64,000 nt of DNA from DASSKK01 sp035690495 (lineage in GTDB: Bacteria > Actinomycetota > Actinomycetes > Propionibacteriales > Nocardioidaceae), in contig DASSKK010000081.1 in assembly GCA_035690495.1 (NCBI GenBank), positions 124,001 through 188,000 on the forward strand. Direction: 5' to 3'. How positions within the stretch are numbered: the stretch's first letter is position 1; each line of letters begins with the position of its first letter. Below, one piece after another: positions 1 through 8,365 of this stretch. The translations under genes were made by a program, and so were the position numbers. Under the pieces are notes generated by a model. It made no database searches, had not been told where the DNA came from, and saw only the letters and a list, made by a program, of their open reading frames with translations.

Positions 1-1
1 G

Positions 2-1879
2 GAGCAGGACGGCGCGATCATCACGCAGTTCGACTACCCGACCTGCGAGAAGCTCGGCCTGATCAAGATGGACTTCCTCGGGCTGCGCAACCTCACCATC
101 CTCGACGACGCGCTGGAGAACATCGCGAACAACCGCCAGCAGAAGGTGGTCCTCGAGGAGCTCTCGCTGGACGATCCGGCGACCTACCGGCTGCTCGCCC
201 GCGGCGACACCCTGGGTGTCTTCCAGCTCGACGGTGGCCCGATGCGCGCACTGCTGCGCAGCATCCAGCCGGACAGCTTCGACGACATCGCGGCGGTCAA
301 CGCTCTCTACCGGCCCGGCCCGATGGGGATGGACTCGCACAACAAGTACGCCCGCCGCAAGACCGGCAGGGAACCCGTCGAGCCGATCCATCCCGAGCTC
401 GGTGAGTCGCTCGACGACATTCTCGGCGAGACCTACGGCCTGCTGGTCTACCAGGAGCACGTGATGGCGATCGTGCAGAAGGTGGCCGGCTACACGCTCG
501 GTCAGGCCGACCTGCTGCGCAAGGCGATGGGCAAGAAGAAGAAGGAGATCCTGGACGCCGAGTTCGGGCCGTTCTCGCGGGGGATGCGCGAGCGCGGCTT
601 CTCCGAGGCAGCCATCGCCAAGCTGTGGGAGACCCTGGTTCCCTTCGCCGACTACGCCTTCAACAAGGCGCACGCGAAGTGCTACGGGCTGGTGGGCTAC
701 TGGACGGCGTACCTCAAGGCCAACTACCCGGCCGAGTACATGGCCGCGCTTCTCACCTCGGTCAAGGACGACAAGGACAAGATGGCGGTCTACCTCAACG
801 AGTGCCGCCGGATGAAGATCCAGGTGCTGCCGCCGGACGTGAACGAGTCGGAGTCGACGTTCACCCCGGTCGGGGAGGACATCCGGTTCGGGCTGTCGGC
901 GATCCGCAACGTGGGGACCAACGTGGTCGACGCGATCGTCTCGGCCCGCCGGGAGCAGGGCCGCTACACCGGCTTCACCGACTTCATGGACAAGGTGCCC
1001 GCCCAGGTGTGCAACAAGAGGGTGGTCGAGTCGCTGGTCAAGGCCGGCGCCTTCGACTCGCTCGGGCACCGGCGTCGCGCGCTGGTCACCGTGCACGAGT
1101 CCGTCGTGGACCAGTACGTCGACATCAAGCGGAACGAGGCGATCGGCCAGGACTCGTTGTTCGCGGGGCTCGACGACGCCGACGGCGGCGCCGGGACCGG
1201 GTTCGGGATGGCGATCGCAGTGCCAGACATCCCCGAGTGGGACAAGCAGACGCTGCTCGCCCACGAGCGCGAGATGCTCGGGCTCTACGTCTCCGACCAT
1301 CCCCTGAACGGGCTCGAGCACGTGCTGGCGCACAGCGCCGACTGCACGATCGGCCAGCTGCTCACCGACGACGAACGGCCGGACGGTGCCACGGTGACGA
1401 TCTGCGGGCTCGCCACCGCGGTGCAGCGCAAGATCACCAAGCGCGGCGACGCCTGGGCGATGGTGACCGTGGAGGATCTCGAGGGCGCCATCGACGTCCT
1501 GCTGTTCCCGAGCGTCTACCAGCTGGCGAGCACCCTGCTCAACGAGGACGCGATCCTGACCGTGCGTGGCCGGCTCTCCAGGTCGAAGGACCAGCCCGAG
1601 CTGCACGGCCAGGAGGTCAGCGTCCCCGATGTCTCCGAGGGACCCGCCGGCCCCGTGGTGATCTCGATGCCGTCCACCCGCTGCACCCCGCCGGTGGTCG
1701 AGCAGCTGAAGGACATCCTCGGCACCCACCCTGGCGTCAGCGAAGTACGGTTGAGGCTGATGACCAGGACAGCGACCACCGTGCTCAAGCTGGACGACCG
1801 GCTGCGAGTGGCGCCCGGCCCTGCCCTGTACGCCGACCTGAAGGCGCTGCTCGGCCCGCACTGCACGGCCGGAGTGTGA
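2..1879 (+). CDS. dnaE: DNA polymerase III alpha subunit, C-terminal part (5' end outside window)
   Basis: The reading frame is open from base 2, so the gene begins upstream; 625 residues of the C-terminal part of the replicative polymerase are present. The visible part starts in the palm/fingers region (LGVFQLDGGPMR, YRPGPMGM), continues through the conserved FNKAHAKCYGLVGYWTAYLK block and the helix-hairpin-helix segment (LPPDVNES), and ends with an OB-fold domain near residues 430-520 (AMVTVEDLEGAIDVLLFP). The housekeeping DnaE1 type is likely from the full-length C-terminal domains, but the PHP domain that would help confirm this lies outside the window. The next gene starts 1 base after the stop, so the two are probably co-transcribed. 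Confidence 0.97.
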   Translation, partial: EQDGAIITQFDYPTCEKLGLIKMDFLGLRNLTILDDALENIANNRQQKVVLEELSLDDPATYRLLARGDTLGVFQLDGGPMRALLRSIQPDSFDDIAAVNALYRPGPMGMDSHNKYARRKTGREPVEPIHPELGESLDDILGETYGLLVYQEHVMAIVQKVAGYTLGQADLLRKAMGKKKKEILDAEFGPFSRGMRERGFSEAAIAKLWETLVPFADYAFNKAHAKCYGLVGYWTAYLKANYPAEYMAALLTSVKDDKDKMAVYLNECRRMKIQVLPPDVNESESTFTPVGEDIRFGLSAIRNVGTNVVDAIVSARREQGRYTGFTDFMDKVPAQVCNKRVVESLVKAGAFDSLGHRRRALVTVHESVVDQYVDIKRNEAIGQDSLFAGLDDADGGAGTGFGMAIAVPDIPEWDKQTLLAHEREMLGLYVSDHPLNGLEHVLAHSADCTIGQLLTDDERPDGATVTICGLATAVQRKITKRGDAWAMVTVEDLEGAIDVLLFPSVYQLASTLLNEDAILTVRGRLSRSKDQPELHGQEVSVPDVSEGPAGPVVISMPSTRCTPPVVEQLKDILGTHPGVSEVRLRLMTRTATTVLKLDDRLRVAPGPALYADLKALLGPHCTAGV

Positions 1880-1880
1880 G

Positions 1881-2432
1881 TTGAGCAGCGAACCGACCGC
1901 TGGCTCCGAGGACGGCGACGGCGAACGTCCGTCGTCGCGGGGATCGGCGGGCCGCGACGCGGCGGCGATCCTCGGCAGCTTCGTGGTGCTGGGGGTCGTC
2001 GGTGCCTTCGTGTGGTGGCTGCTGGTCGACCCGGCGGTCTTCACCGAGACCAAGAGCGGCGGCGCGATGGGGGAGGCCCAGCTCGCCAAGCGGTTCGCCA
2101 CCGACGGCTGGTACGCCGTGATCGGCGTGATCGGCGGACTGATCGCCGGTGCGGGACTGGCCTGGTGGCGTGCCCGGGACCCGCTGTTCACCTCCGCGAT
2201 GCTGGTCGTCGGCGCGGTCGTCGCGGCGGCCATCATGGCGTGGGTGGGCTACCTGCTCGGCCCCGGCGACACCACCGCCGCGCTCGCCCACGCTCCCGTC
2301 GGAGCGCACGTGCCGGTCTCGTTGAGCGTCAACGCCGGCCCCAGCTTCCTGTCCTGGCCCATCGGCACGCTCGTCGGCGCCTTGGTCATGCTGTGGACGC
2401 CGGCGACGGACCGGCGAAGCTCTGTCCGGTAG
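1881..2432 (+). CDS. DUF2567 family membrane protein
   Basis: 183-residue protein with a charged N-terminus of about 28 residues followed by four hydrophobic segments (roughly residues 31-52, 74-92, 100-122 and 150-170). The pattern matches DUF2567 proteins of actinomycetes, whose function is unknown. A TTG start directly after the dnaE stop is the only start that gives the full N-terminus, so translational coupling to dnaE is likely. No catalytic motif is visible. The family name rests on overall resemblance (short soluble N-terminus, FATDGWYAVIGVIGGL segment). Confidence 0.75.
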   Translation: MSSEPTAGSEDGDGERPSSRGSAGRDAAAILGSFVVLGVVGAFVWWLLVDPAVFTETKSGGAMGEAQLAKRFATDGWYAVIGVIGGLIAGAGLAWWRARDPLFTSAMLVVGAVVAAAIMAWVGYLLGPGDTTAALAHAPVGAHVPVSLSVNAGPSFLSWPIGTLVGALVMLWTPATDRRSSVR

Positions 2433-2485
2433 ACGATGTTCGATGCTTGCCGAGGCGCCCTGCACGGCGATAGCCTGGCCTCCTT

Positions 2486-2521
2486 AGTGCGTATCACGAA
2501 ACAGGTTGCTTTATGCGCAAC
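2486..2521 (+). promoter_or_regulatory. Operator-like sites at the MetF-like gene (IclR2 motif)
   Basis: Two copies of a 5-7-5 dyad lie here. The second (2505-2521) is a perfect GTTGC-N7-GCAAC that contains the ATG start codon. The first (2486-2502) is degenerate (AGTGC-GTATCAC-GAAAC) but has the core GTATCAC, the reverse complement of the GTGATAC core found at 10744-10750 and 12309-12315. The arrangement is read directly; assigning it to the IclR regulator at 10779 is inference. Confidence 0.5.
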
Positions 2522-3424
2522 AAGGCCCTGGGGGCTCGGCGGCACGCGGCCTTCATCGCGGGACTGCTCGAGTCCGCGCGCTACGAGGTGCTGCCCACCG
2601 CGTCCATCGAGGAGACCCTGCTCGCGCACGTTCCGGCCGAGCGGACCCTGACGGTCACCGCGTCGCCGGCCAAGGGGCTCGAGGCCACCCTCTCCCTGGC
2701 CGAGCGGTTGCGCGGGCATGGCTACCGCGTAGTGCCGCACCTCGCGGCACGCATGGTCAGCGGGCGTGAGGAGCTCGCTGTGATCTGCGACCGGCTGCGC
2801 GCAGTCGGGGTGGACACCGTCTTCGTGCCCGCCGGTGACCAGGACCCGCCCGCCGGTGACTACACCAGCGCGCTGGACCTGCTCGAAGACCTCACCGCGA
2901 TGGGTCGGCCGTTCCCGGAGGTCGGCGTGACCGGCTATCCCGAGTCCCACCCGACCATTCCGGACGATCTGACCGTTCAGTCGATGTGGGACAAGCGCAA
3001 GCACGCCACCCACGTGGTGAGCAACCTCAACTTCGATCCGCGCACGATCCGGATCTGGCTGGACCGGATGCGCGCGCGGGGGATCACCCTGCCGGTTCTG
3101 CTGGGCGTGCCGGGGCCGGTCGAGCGCGCCAAGCTGCTGAGCATGGCGACCCGGATCGGGGTCGGCGACTCCACCAGGTTCCTGATCAAGCACAAGGGGA
3201 CCCTGGCCCGGCTGGCTGCCCCGGGCGGATTCACCGGGGAGCGGTTCCTGGAGCAGTGCGCGTCGGTGCTGTCGCGGCCGGGTTCGTTGGTGGCGGGCCT
3301 GCACGTCTACACGTTCAACCAGGTCGCCGAGACCGAGCAGTGGCGGCGTGCCTACCTCGCGCGGCTGTCGGCGGTCTCGGACAGCGTGCCCCGCTCACGG
3401 CCGGTCGACGAGCAGACCGAGTAG
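2513..3424 (+). CDS. Methylenetetrahydrofolate reductase family protein (MetF-like)
   Basis: 303-residue MTHFR-type TIM barrel. The family interconverts 5-methyl-THF and 5,10-methylene-THF using FAD. The N-terminal YEVLPT (Glu25) resembles the FE..P segment holding the catalytic Glu of MetF, and VFVPAGDQDPP, VGVTGYPESHP and the late barrel strand VPGPVER fit the same fold. It heads the one-carbon island and overlaps the end of the opposite-strand DUF1638 gene by 30 bp. Next to a corrinoid methyltransferase system, its likely job is oxidation of methyl-THF made during demethylation rather than methionine synthesis; this is inference from context. An operator-like dyad covers the ATG, suggesting local control. 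Confidence 0.8.
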   Translation: MRNKALGARRHAAFIAGLLESARYEVLPTASIEETLLAHVPAERTLTVTASPAKGLEATLSLAERLRGHGYRVVPHLAARMVSGREELAVICDRLRAVGVDTVFVPAGDQDPPAGDYTSALDLLEDLTAMGRPFPEVGVTGYPESHPTIPDDLTVQSMWDKRKHATHVVSNLNFDPRTIRIWLDRMRARGITLPVLLGVPGPVERAKLLSMATRIGVGDSTRFLIKHKGTLARLAAPGGFTGERFLEQCASVLSRPGSLVAGLHVYTFNQVAETEQWRRAYLARLSAVSDSVPRSRPVDEQTE

Positions 3425-3973
3425 CGCCTGCTCGAGCCGGGCCAGCCCGGTCGGGACGACGCTCAGCGGAAGGCCGATCGCTGCGGCGGCGCGGCGGGCC
3501 CGGGCGCGCAGGTCGTCGTCGGGCTGCTGGGCCAGCCACACGACGCGGGAGTAGTGCCCGAAGTAGTCGTCGCGAAGCTCGGGATGGGCGTCCAGGCCCA
3601 GCTCGGCGAGCACCGTGCGGTCGAAGGAGCGGACCAGGAAGTCGGTGAGCAGGTAGGTGCCCGGCTGGTCCTCCAGCAGGGCACGCAGCCGGTCGGCTCC
3701 GGCGTACACGTCGTAGCAGTGCAGTCCCGGGAGCCTGCGCAGGCCTCGACGCGCGCACACCTCGTCGAGGGCCCCGTAGGTGCCGCAGTCGGCGTACGCG
3801 ATCGCGACGACGGGGTGGGTGCGCTGCAGCTGCTCGGCCAGCCGGTCCACCTCGCCGGCGATCAGGGCCGGTTGGTTGTGCAGCAGCGGCGGCAGCGGGT
3901 GTACGTCGACCGGCCAGCCCCGCTCGGCGACGATCTGCGCGCAGGGCTGGGCCAGCGCCCCGCAGGCGATCAC
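3395..3973 (-). CDS. DUF1638 family protein
   Basis: 192-residue soluble protein starting at a GTG (VIACGALAQP) 16 bases after the stop of the upstream activator gene; the frame is open further upstream, but that extension is low-complexity Ser/Thr and overlaps the activator. DUF1638 features seen are the N-terminal ACGAL, a central YADCGTYGAL and LHCYDVYAG, and Cys/His residues suited to metal or cofactor binding. The family has no proven function but is known to neighbour corrinoid methyltransferases. It is the last gene of a five-gene operon (IclR, MtgC, MtgA, RACo, DUF1638). A role in corrinoid handling or activation is a guess from position. Confidence 0.78.
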   Translation of the reverse strand: MIACGALAQPCAQIVAERGWPVDVHPLPPLLHNQPALIAGEVDRLAEQLQRTHPVVAIAYADCGTYGALDEVCARRGLRRLPGLHCYDVYAGADRLRALLEDQPGTYLLTDFLVRSFDRTVLAELGLDAHPELRDDYFGHYSRVVWLAQQPDDDLRARARRAAAAIGLPLSVVPTGLARLEQALLGLLVDRP

Positions 3974-3989
3974 GGCCGCCCGGCGCGGC

Positions 3990-5912
3990 TCAGGGGAAGG
4001 CGAGCTGGTCGACGAAGGCGTCGTTGAAGTCCGCACGGTCGGAGAGCTCGACATAGTTCACCTCCTCGAGAAGGGCGGTGGCGCCCGCACGCTCGCGCAC
4101 GCTGAGCAGGCACATCTTGGCGCCTTCGCCGGCGACGTTGCCGGCCGAGACGATGCGCAGCACGGGGATCTTCGGCACCAGTCCGATCCGCACCGCGGCC
4201 GCCGGAGACAGGTAGCTGCCGAACGAGCCGGCCAGCAGCACCTGCTGCACGTCCTCGACGTCCAGCCCGAGCTCCGCGAGCAGCAGCGTCCATCCGGTGG
4301 CGATCGCGGCCTTGGCGAACTGGAGCTCGCGGACGTCGCGCTGGGACAGGTACACGGTGTCGGCGGCGGTGCGTGCGTCGAGGGGACGGTGCAGCACGAA
4401 GACGCGTTCCTGACCGACGGTGGTGAGCCGGTCGGCGAGGCCCGGGGCGATCTCGCGGGCCTGCTCGTCGGTGACGAACCGGCCGGACGAGTCGAGCAGA
4501 CCGCACCTCACGAGCTCGGCGACACCGTCGACGAGTCCCGAGCCGCAGAGCCCGTGCGGTGTCGTCTCGCCGATGACCTGGAGGCTCACGTCGTCCTCAC
4601 CGAGGCGGACCACCTCGATGGCCCCCTCGGCCGCGCGCATCCCGCACCGGATCGAGCCACCCTCGAACGCGGGGCCCGCCGGCGCGGCCGTGCAGACGAT
4701 CGTCTCGCCGTCGGAGAGCACCAGCTCGCAGTTGGTGCCGACGTCGATGAACAGCCGCACCCGCTTGTCGCGGTCCATCCCGCTGGCGAGCATCCCCGCG
4801 ACGATGTCCCCGCCGACATAGGCGCCGAGGGAGGGGAAGACCAGGGCGCGTGCCCTCGGGTGCACGTCGAGGCCGAGGTCGGCGGCAAGCAGCCCGGGAA
4901 GCTGCGAGGCCGACATCACGAACGGCGCTACTCCGAGCGGCTCCGGGTCGATGCCGAGCACCAGTGCGGTCATCGAGGCGTTGCCCGCCAGCGCGACCTC
5001 GTAGACCTCGCCCGGATCCACGCCCGCGTCGGCGCACACCTGGCCGGCCAGCTCCGACAGCGTCTCCTGGGCCAGCGAGCGGAGCCGGGGAAGGGCGTCG
5101 GGGTCCATCATCGTGGCGCTGATCCTGGTGATCACGTCACCGCCGAACGGCTGCTGCTTGTTCAGCATCGAGTCGACGGCCATCGGTGTGCCGGTGGCCA
5201 GGTCGAGCAGCGTGGCGACCACGGTCGTGGTGCCGAGGTCGAAGGCGATCGCGTGCCGGCGAGCCGTGGTGTCGCCGGCTTCGACGTCGATGAGTACGTC
5301 GTCCGCGATCACCGCGGTGACCTTGTAGTCGGAGGCCCGCAGCGTGTGGGGCAGGGCACGCAACGCGTGCAGGTCGGCGGTGAGCTCCAGGTCGTCGACG
5401 GCGTCGCAGAGCCGGGTCAGGTCGGGTCGCTGGTCGGCGAGAGTGGGTTCGCTGAGCTCGACGTACCTCTTCTGCAGGGCAGGGCGCAGGATGACCTGAC
5501 GACCCACGCCGACGGTGGCCGCCTTCGGCCGGGTGGTGAGCGGGGGAACCTCGACGGCCAGGTCTGCCGTGGCCTGGGCCAGGCAGGACAGCCGCCAGCC
5601 GTCGCGCAGCTGCTCCTCGGTGAACGTGCGGGCGTCCCGCTCGGTGATCGGGACACCGCCCTCGAGGATGCGCACCTTGCACTTCTTGCAGGTGCCATGT
5701 CCGCCGCAGGTGGAGTCGATCGCGATGCCGTTCCAGCTGGCCGCGTCGAAGACACTCACTCCCGGCGGGACGCGCACGTCGCGCTCGGCCGGGGTGAACG
5801 AGAGACGCACCCTGCCGGTGCCCTCGAGCGAGCCCGGGGCCGCGGTCTCGGCCGGTGCGATCAGCCCTTCGCGGTGCAGGTGCTCCAGGTCGACGTCGGC
5901 GGGCTCTGTCAT
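3990..5912 (-). CDS. RACo-type reductive activator of corrinoid methyltransferases (2Fe-2S plus ASKHA domain)
   Basis: 640 residues. The N-terminal ferredoxin-like domain carries a plant-type 2Fe-2S set: Cys69, Cys75, Cys78 (TCGGHGTCKKC) and Cys110. It is followed by a middle linker domain and a C-terminal ASKHA ATPase-like domain (FDLGTTTVVATLLD near 236, FIDVGTNCELVL near 390, LLAGSFGSYL near 575). This is the layout of RACo, which reduces inactive Co(II) corrinoid protein to Co(I) using ATP. It sits 7 bp behind the MtgA-like gene and is the repair enzyme expected for an MttB/MtgC system. The electron donor is not evident in the window. Confidence 0.9.
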   Translation of the reverse strand: MTEPADVDLEHLHREGLIAPAETAAPGSLEGTGRVRLSFTPAERDVRVPPGVSVFDAASWNGIAIDSTCGGHGTCKKCKVRILEGGVPITERDARTFTEEQLRDGWRLSCLAQATADLAVEVPPLTTRPKAATVGVGRQVILRPALQKRYVELSEPTLADQRPDLTRLCDAVDDLELTADLHALRALPHTLRASDYKVTAVIADDVLIDVEAGDTTARRHAIAFDLGTTTVVATLLDLATGTPMAVDSMLNKQQPFGGDVITRISATMMDPDALPRLRSLAQETLSELAGQVCADAGVDPGEVYEVALAGNASMTALVLGIDPEPLGVAPFVMSASQLPGLLAADLGLDVHPRARALVFPSLGAYVGGDIVAGMLASGMDRDKRVRLFIDVGTNCELVLSDGETIVCTAAPAGPAFEGGSIRCGMRAAEGAIEVVRLGEDDVSLQVIGETTPHGLCGSGLVDGVAELVRCGLLDSSGRFVTDEQAREIAPGLADRLTTVGQERVFVLHRPLDARTAADTVYLSQRDVRELQFAKAAIATGWTLLLAELGLDVEDVQQVLLAGSFGSYLSPAAAVRIGLVPKIPVLRIVSAGNVAGEGAKMCLLSVRERAGATALLEEVNYVELSDRADFNDAFVDQLAFP

Positions 5913-5919
5913 GGCGTCG

Positions 5920-6801
5920 TCACGGGGCGGGTTGTTTCCTGCGATGCGCGGCGATCCATTCCCCGCCCCACTCGTCGTGGTCGAGCAGCACGTCGGCGGC
6001 CTTGACCGCCGCCACGATCTGCGGGGTACGCACGTCCATGATGGCGCTGGTCAGCCCGGCGGCCATCGCCATCGGGAGGAACGCCGCTCCCAGTCCCGCT
6101 CGGTCCGGCATCCCGAAGGAGACGTTCGAGGCGCCGCAGGTCATGTTCAGGCCGTACTCGTCGCGGATGCGGCGCATGGTCGTCATCGTGGTCAGCGCGA
6201 CGGTGGTGTCGGCGCCGATCGGCATCGCGAGCGGGTCGATCACGATGTCGTCGGCGGCGATGCCGTACTCGGTGGTGGCGACCTCGACGATGTGCCCGAC
6301 CAGCTCGAGACGCCGGTCGGCCTCCATCGGGATCTCCTCGGCGTCGTTGGGCAGGGCGATCACCGCGGCGTCGTACTTCTTGACCAGCGGCAGGATCTGC
6401 TCCATCCGCTCGTCCTCCGCGGTCACCGAGTTCACCAGTGCGCGCCCGCGGTACGCCGACAGGCCCGCCTCGAGCGCCTCCACGACCGAGGAGTCGATGC
6501 ACAGCGGGAGGTCGGTGAGGTCCTGGATCATCGTGACCGCCTTGGCCAGCAGCTCCGCCTCGTCGGTCAGCGGGACGCCCATGTTCACGTCGAGCACGTC
6601 CGCGCCGCCCTCGACCTGGGCGCGCACGTCCCGCTCGATCGCGGACATGTCGCCGGCGCGGAGCTGCTCCTGGAAGATCCGCCGGCCGGTGGGGTTGATC
6701 CGCTCGCCGATCAGGCAGAACCGGCGGTCGTGTCCCAGCACCACCTCGCGCTTCGCCGAGCGAAGCGTGGTCTCGCGTCGAGTGCCGGTGGTGGTGTTCA
6801 T
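5920..6801 (-). CDS. Methyltetrahydrofolate:corrinoid methyltransferase, pterin-binding family (MtgA-like)
   Basis: 293 residues from ATG 6801, overlapping the end of the corrinoid-protein gene by 4 bp (ATGA). The pterin-binding barrel signatures are clear: LIGERINPTGR (near residue 30), ADVLDVNMG (near 67), DLPLCIDSS and VNSVTAE, then DDIVIDPLAMPIG and TCGASNVSFGMP. MtgA enzymes move the methyl group between a methylated corrinoid protein and THF. With the neighbouring MttB-like and MtgC-like proteins, the predicted direction is methyl-corrinoid to methyl-THF. Length and motifs argue against dihydropteroate synthase, which lacks the GERINPTGR form. Confidence 0.88.
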   Translation of the reverse strand: MNTTTGTRRETTLRSAKREVVLGHDRRFCLIGERINPTGRRIFQEQLRAGDMSAIERDVRAQVEGGADVLDVNMGVPLTDEAELLAKAVTMIQDLTDLPLCIDSSVVEALEAGLSAYRGRALVNSVTAEDERMEQILPLVKKYDAAVIALPNDAEEIPMEADRRLELVGHIVEVATTEYGIAADDIVIDPLAMPIGADTTVALTTMTTMRRIRDEYGLNMTCGASNVSFGMPDRAGLGAAFLPMAMAAGLTSAIMDVRTPQIVAAVKAADVLLDHDEWGGEWIAAHRRKQPAP

Positions 6802-7484
6802 GACGTGCCTGCTGCGCCGACACTGGTCCGGCGCTCCGCGAGGAGCCGCTTGGCCTTCTTCACGGTGGCGGACGCGTCCGGCGCGTAGCCGTCGGCGCCG
6901 ACCGCGTCGGCGTACTCCTGGGTGACCGGCGCGCCACCGACCATCACGATGACCTGGTCGCGGAGCCCGGACTTCTCCAGCGCGTTGATGTTCGCCTTGA
7001 ACATCGGCATCGTGGTGGTCAGGAACGCCGAGAAGCCGACGATGTCGGGATGGTGCTCCTGGATCTTCTCCACGAACTTCTCCGGCGGCACCTGGACGCC
7101 GAGGTCGATCACCTCGAAGCCGGCGCCCTCGAGCATGATGTCGACGAGGTTCTTGCCGATGTCGTGCACGTCGCCCTTGACCGTGCCCATCAGGAACGTG
7201 CCGACGGTCTGCACGCCGGTGTCGGCAAGGAGCGGACGCAGCACCTCCATCGCACCGGCCATCGCCCGCCCGGCGATGAGCATCTCCGGGACGAAGAAGT
7301 CGCCGCGCTCGAAGCGGGCACCGACCTCCTCCAGGGACGGGATCAGCGCGTCGAACAGCAGCGACTGCGGCTCCATGCCCATCTCCAGTGCTCGATGAGT
7401 CAGGTCGAGCACCTCGGGACCGTTGCCCACCAGGGTCTGGTCGTACAGCCCCTGCAGGATCTCCTGCTCGCTGTTTCCGGTCAT
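6798..7484 (-). CDS. Corrinoid (B12-binding) methyl-carrier protein, MtgC-like
   Basis: 228 residues with two domains: an N-terminal helical cap (residues about 10-90, ending MLIAGRAMAGAMEVLRPLL) and a C-terminal Rossmann-like cobalamin domain with the base-off motif DVHDIG (Asp105, His107, Gly110). Later B12-pocket motifs SAFLTTTM and VGGAPV are also present. The protein carries the methyl group between MttB and MtgA. Its ATG overlaps the stop of the IclR gene (ATGA), so all four following genes are read from the IclR promoter. No cobalamin synthesis gene is in this window, so the cofactor must be made elsewhere or imported. Confidence 0.92.
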   Translation of the reverse strand: MTGNSEQEILQGLYDQTLVGNGPEVLDLTHRALEMGMEPQSLLFDALIPSLEEVGARFERGDFFVPEMLIAGRAMAGAMEVLRPLLADTGVQTVGTFLMGTVKGDVHDIGKNLVDIMLEGAGFEVIDLGVQVPPEKFVEKIQEHHPDIVGFSAFLTTTMPMFKANINALEKSGLRDQVIVMVGGAPVTQEYADAVGADGYAPDASATVKKAKRLLAERRTSVGAAGTS

Positions 7485-8251
7485 GCCGCACCTTCCTTGT
7501 GTGTCCTGCGACGCAGCAGCGCCGAGATTCGTTCTGCGTGCTCGACCAGCAGCCGGCCCACCCGGCCGAGGTCGTCCACCAGCCGCGCGGTCGGCCCGGA
7601 GACACCGACGGCCGCGATCACCTCGCCGCGGTCCCGGTAGACCGGTGCGGCCACCGCGGTCAGTCCGACCTCCAGCTCGTCGACGGCCCAGGCGTAGCCC
7701 AGACGGCGGATCCGGTCGAGCTCGCGTTCCAGCGCCGCCACGTCGGGGACGGTCTGCTCGGTGCACCGCTCGAGCGGGTCGCTGGGCAGCGCCAGGCAGC
7801 CATGGGCGTAGAGCACCTTGCCCAGCGCGCTGCTGTGCGGCGGCACGGTGACCTGCGTCCAGTCGCGCGGAGCCAGCAGGAACTCCGAGTCCACCTGGGC
7901 GACGTGCGCCACCGAGTCGCCTTGCGGGACTCCGAGGTTGACCGTCTCGCCGAGGCTGTCGCGCAAGTGCTGGAGGTGGGGGAGGACCAGCCGCGAGGCT
8001 TCCAGCCACGGGTCGTGCCGTGAGGCGTAGAGCGCGAACAGCGGACCGGAGACGTAGCCGCCGTCGTGGTCGCGCTGCAGCAGGTCGGTGCGCTCCAGGG
8101 CGGCCAGCAGGCGTGAGGTGGTGGACCGGGCCAGGCCGCTCTCGTCGGCGAGGTCGGTGAAGCTGAGCGGCTCGTCGGCGTGCACCACCAGGGACACCAG
8201 CGCGCAGGCCCGGTCGACGGCCTGGGTGCCGGGCACGCTGGTGCTGCTCAC
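7481..8251 (-). CDS. IclR family transcriptional regulator (first of two)
   Basis: 256 residues from GTG 8251. An upstream TTG frame would run through the operator, so it was rejected. The N-terminal winged HTH spans roughly residues 8-70 (ACALVSLVVHADEPLSFTDLADESGLARSTTSRLLAALE), followed by the IclR effector-binding GAF-like domain (GETVNLGVPQGDS, SALGKVLYAHG, YAWAVDELEVGLTAVAAPVY, GVSGPTARL). It leads the operon iclR-mtgC-mtgA-RACo-DUF1638 and is divergent from the MttB-like gene. A local regulator of methyl transfer, probably sensing the quaternary amine or a product, is the natural reading; repressor versus activator cannot be told. Confidence 0.9.
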   Translation of the reverse strand: MSSTSVPGTQAVDRACALVSLVVHADEPLSFTDLADESGLARSTTSRLLAALERTDLLQRDHDGGYVSGPLFALYASRHDPWLEASRLVLPHLQHLRDSLGETVNLGVPQGDSVAHVAQVDSEFLLAPRDWTQVTVPPHSSALGKVLYAHGCLALPSDPLERCTEQTVPDVAALERELDRIRRLGYAWAVDELEVGLTAVAAPVYRDRGEVIAAVGVSGPTARLVDDLGRVGRLLVEHAERISALLRRRTHKEGAA

Positions 8252-8295
8252 GCCGTACTCCTTGACCCGTCGGTCGAGCTTGTCGAGATCCGTCC

Positions 8296-8325
8296 CATGA
8301 TGTGGAACATCATTCCCACATGATG
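8296..8325. promoter_or_regulatory. Palindromic operator between IclR1 and the MttB-like gene
   Basis: A 30-bp imperfect dyad, centred between 8310 and 8311, has arms CATGATGTGG and CCACATGATG (9 of 10 positions paired) around TGGAA-N5-TTCCC, which resembles known IclR-type boxes. It lies between the divergent IclR and MttB-like genes. Immediately downstream at 8330-8335 is TATGAT, a good -10 element for the MttB-like gene, so the dyad covers the -35 region. Binding by the adjacent IclR protein is inferred. Confidence 0.6.
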
Positions 8326-8329
8326 AGGT

Positions 8330-8335
8330 TATGAT
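8330..8335 (+). promoter_or_regulatory. -10 element of the MttB-like gene
   Basis: TATGAT differs from the consensus by one base and lies 30 bases before the ATG. No clear -35 box is seen; the operator dyad occupies that place. A strong AAGGAGG ribosome site at 8353-8359 lies 6 bases before the start. Confidence 0.4.
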
Positions 8336-8365
8336 GCGAGCCAAGCCCGGTCAAGGAGGTCAGGG

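Noticed and set aside
3780..6005. Long + strand open frame opposite the RACo gene
   Set aside because: Antisense shadow: low-complexity Arg/Ala/His-rich product with no family pattern, while the minus strand encodes a clear RACo.
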